From: an uncultured Chromatiaceae bacterium
GTDB lineage: Bacteria; Pseudomonadota; Gammaproteobacteria; Enterobacterales; Alteromonadaceae
Assembly: GCA_937978655.1 (NCBI GenBank)
Contig: CALJUX010000028.1
Location: 1 to 7,028, forward strand
DNA length: 7,028 bases
Reading direction: 5' to 3'
Position numbers and translations under genes: made by a program. How positions within the stretch are numbered: the stretch's first letter is position 1; every line of letters begins with the position of its first letter. Below the pieces are notes generated by a model, which was not told where the DNA came from, did not search any database, and saw only the letters and a list, made by a program, of their open reading frames with translations. This document shows positions 6,818 through 7,028 of this stretch, piece after piece.

Positions 6818-6986
6818 TTCATGCCCTTCGCAGAGCTCAGGGCCGTTCAGCCCGGACAACGCCAAACTGTTGGCGTTGTCTATTTCGGTCTTCACTGTAC
6901 TACTCTTCAAGTACTTCATCGCCAGAATCGCGATAAATAAAAAAGCCCTAGTCTTTCGACTAGGGCTATTTCATTTATTGGGAGCC
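6818..6986 (-). repeat. Post-5S repeat unit 1 (directly after the 5S gene)
   Basis: About 169 bp. In minus-strand order: the 5S tail motif GGCTCCCAATAAA (6986-6974), a terminator, a 5S-like stretch around 6922-6890, the intact core hairpin with an 11-bp stem (GACAACGCCAA 6855-6865, ACTG loop, TTGGCGTTGTC 6870-6880), and the GCCCT/AGGGC hairpin (6823-6843). The same GGCTCCCAATAAA motif recurs at 6805-6817 and 6622-6634, giving a period of 169 and 183 bp. Confidence 0.85.
6939..6967 (-). terminator. First rrn-operon terminator after 5S rRNA
   Basis: On the minus strand, AGCCCTAGTC (6967-6958), GAAA loop, GACTAGGGCT (6953-6944), followed by six T. The 10-bp stem begins about 16 nt after the end of the 5S gene, the usual place for an rrn terminator. 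Confidence 0.93.
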
Positions 6987-7028
6987 TGGCGGTGTACTAC
7001 TCTCGCATGGCAACTGCCACACTACCAT
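6983..7028 (-). rRNA. rrf: 5S ribosomal RNA, 3' end (gene starts beyond the window)
   Basis: The minus strand from 7028 reads ATGGTAGTGTGGCAGTTGCC, then ATGCGAGAGTAGTACACC and GCCAGGC. This is the conserved final third of bacterial 5S rRNA, with its helix TGGC-AGTT-GCCA and the terminal strand GCCAGGC that pairs with the 5' end. It marks the tail of an rRNA operon whose 16S and 23S genes would lie beyond the window edge. The exact 3' end (about 6983-6985) is set by comparison with known 5S rRNAs. Confidence 0.93.

Noticed and set aside
6337..6986. The regular repeats were considered as a CRISPR array.
   Set aside because: The units are 117-183 bp with internal terminators and mosaic structure. 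There are no short identical repeats with unique spacers of even length.

Overview
The window carries one co-oriented block: every supported gene lies on the minus strand, so it is best read from high to low coordinates. It looks like a gammaproteobacterial chromosome. The evidence is EF-Tu beginning MAKAKFERNKPHVNVGTI, the tRNA order Thr-Tyr-Gly-Thr in front of tuf (the thrU-tyrU-glyT-thrT-tufB arrangement), all four tRNAs encoding their own CCA, and a murB-birA pair directly upstream. A type III pantothenate kinase sits where Escherichia coli has coaA. My guess is a lineage such as Aeromonadales, but I cannot prove this from the window.

Layout in transcription order. (1) 7028-6983: the 3' end of a 5S rRNA, the tail of an rrn operon. 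(2) 6986-6337: about 650 bp of post-5S sequence made of four tandem, mosaic repeat units. Three units carry a strong intrinsic terminator, and all four carry a short palindrome GCCAAACTGTTGGC and traces of the 5S 3' end. (3) 6336-6125: a leader region with two small palindromes and no convincing promoter. (4) 6124-4328: an acetyl-CoA hydrolase/CoA-transferase family enzyme with a GNAT acetyltransferase domain fused at its C-terminus. (5) 4259-3345: a zinc-dependent histone deacetylase-family (AcuC-like) deacetylase. (6) 3280-605: murB, birA and coaX, tightly packed and overlapping, serving peptidoglycan precursor synthesis, biotin attachment and control, and the first step of CoA synthesis. 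(7) 543-138: a strong stringent-type promoter and four tRNA genes. (8) 55-1: the first 18 codons of tuf.

Functionally the block runs from ribosomal RNA to tRNA/EF-Tu translation genes, with CoA-centred metabolism between them: a CoA-transferase/acetyltransferase fusion, a deacylase, a biotin ligase and a pantothenate kinase. The two parts most worth a second look are the post-5S repeat array, whose units switch partners exactly at a palindrome and show paired base changes in their hairpins, and the CoA-transferase-GNAT gene next to a deacetylase, which could form an acetylation/deacetylation pair.
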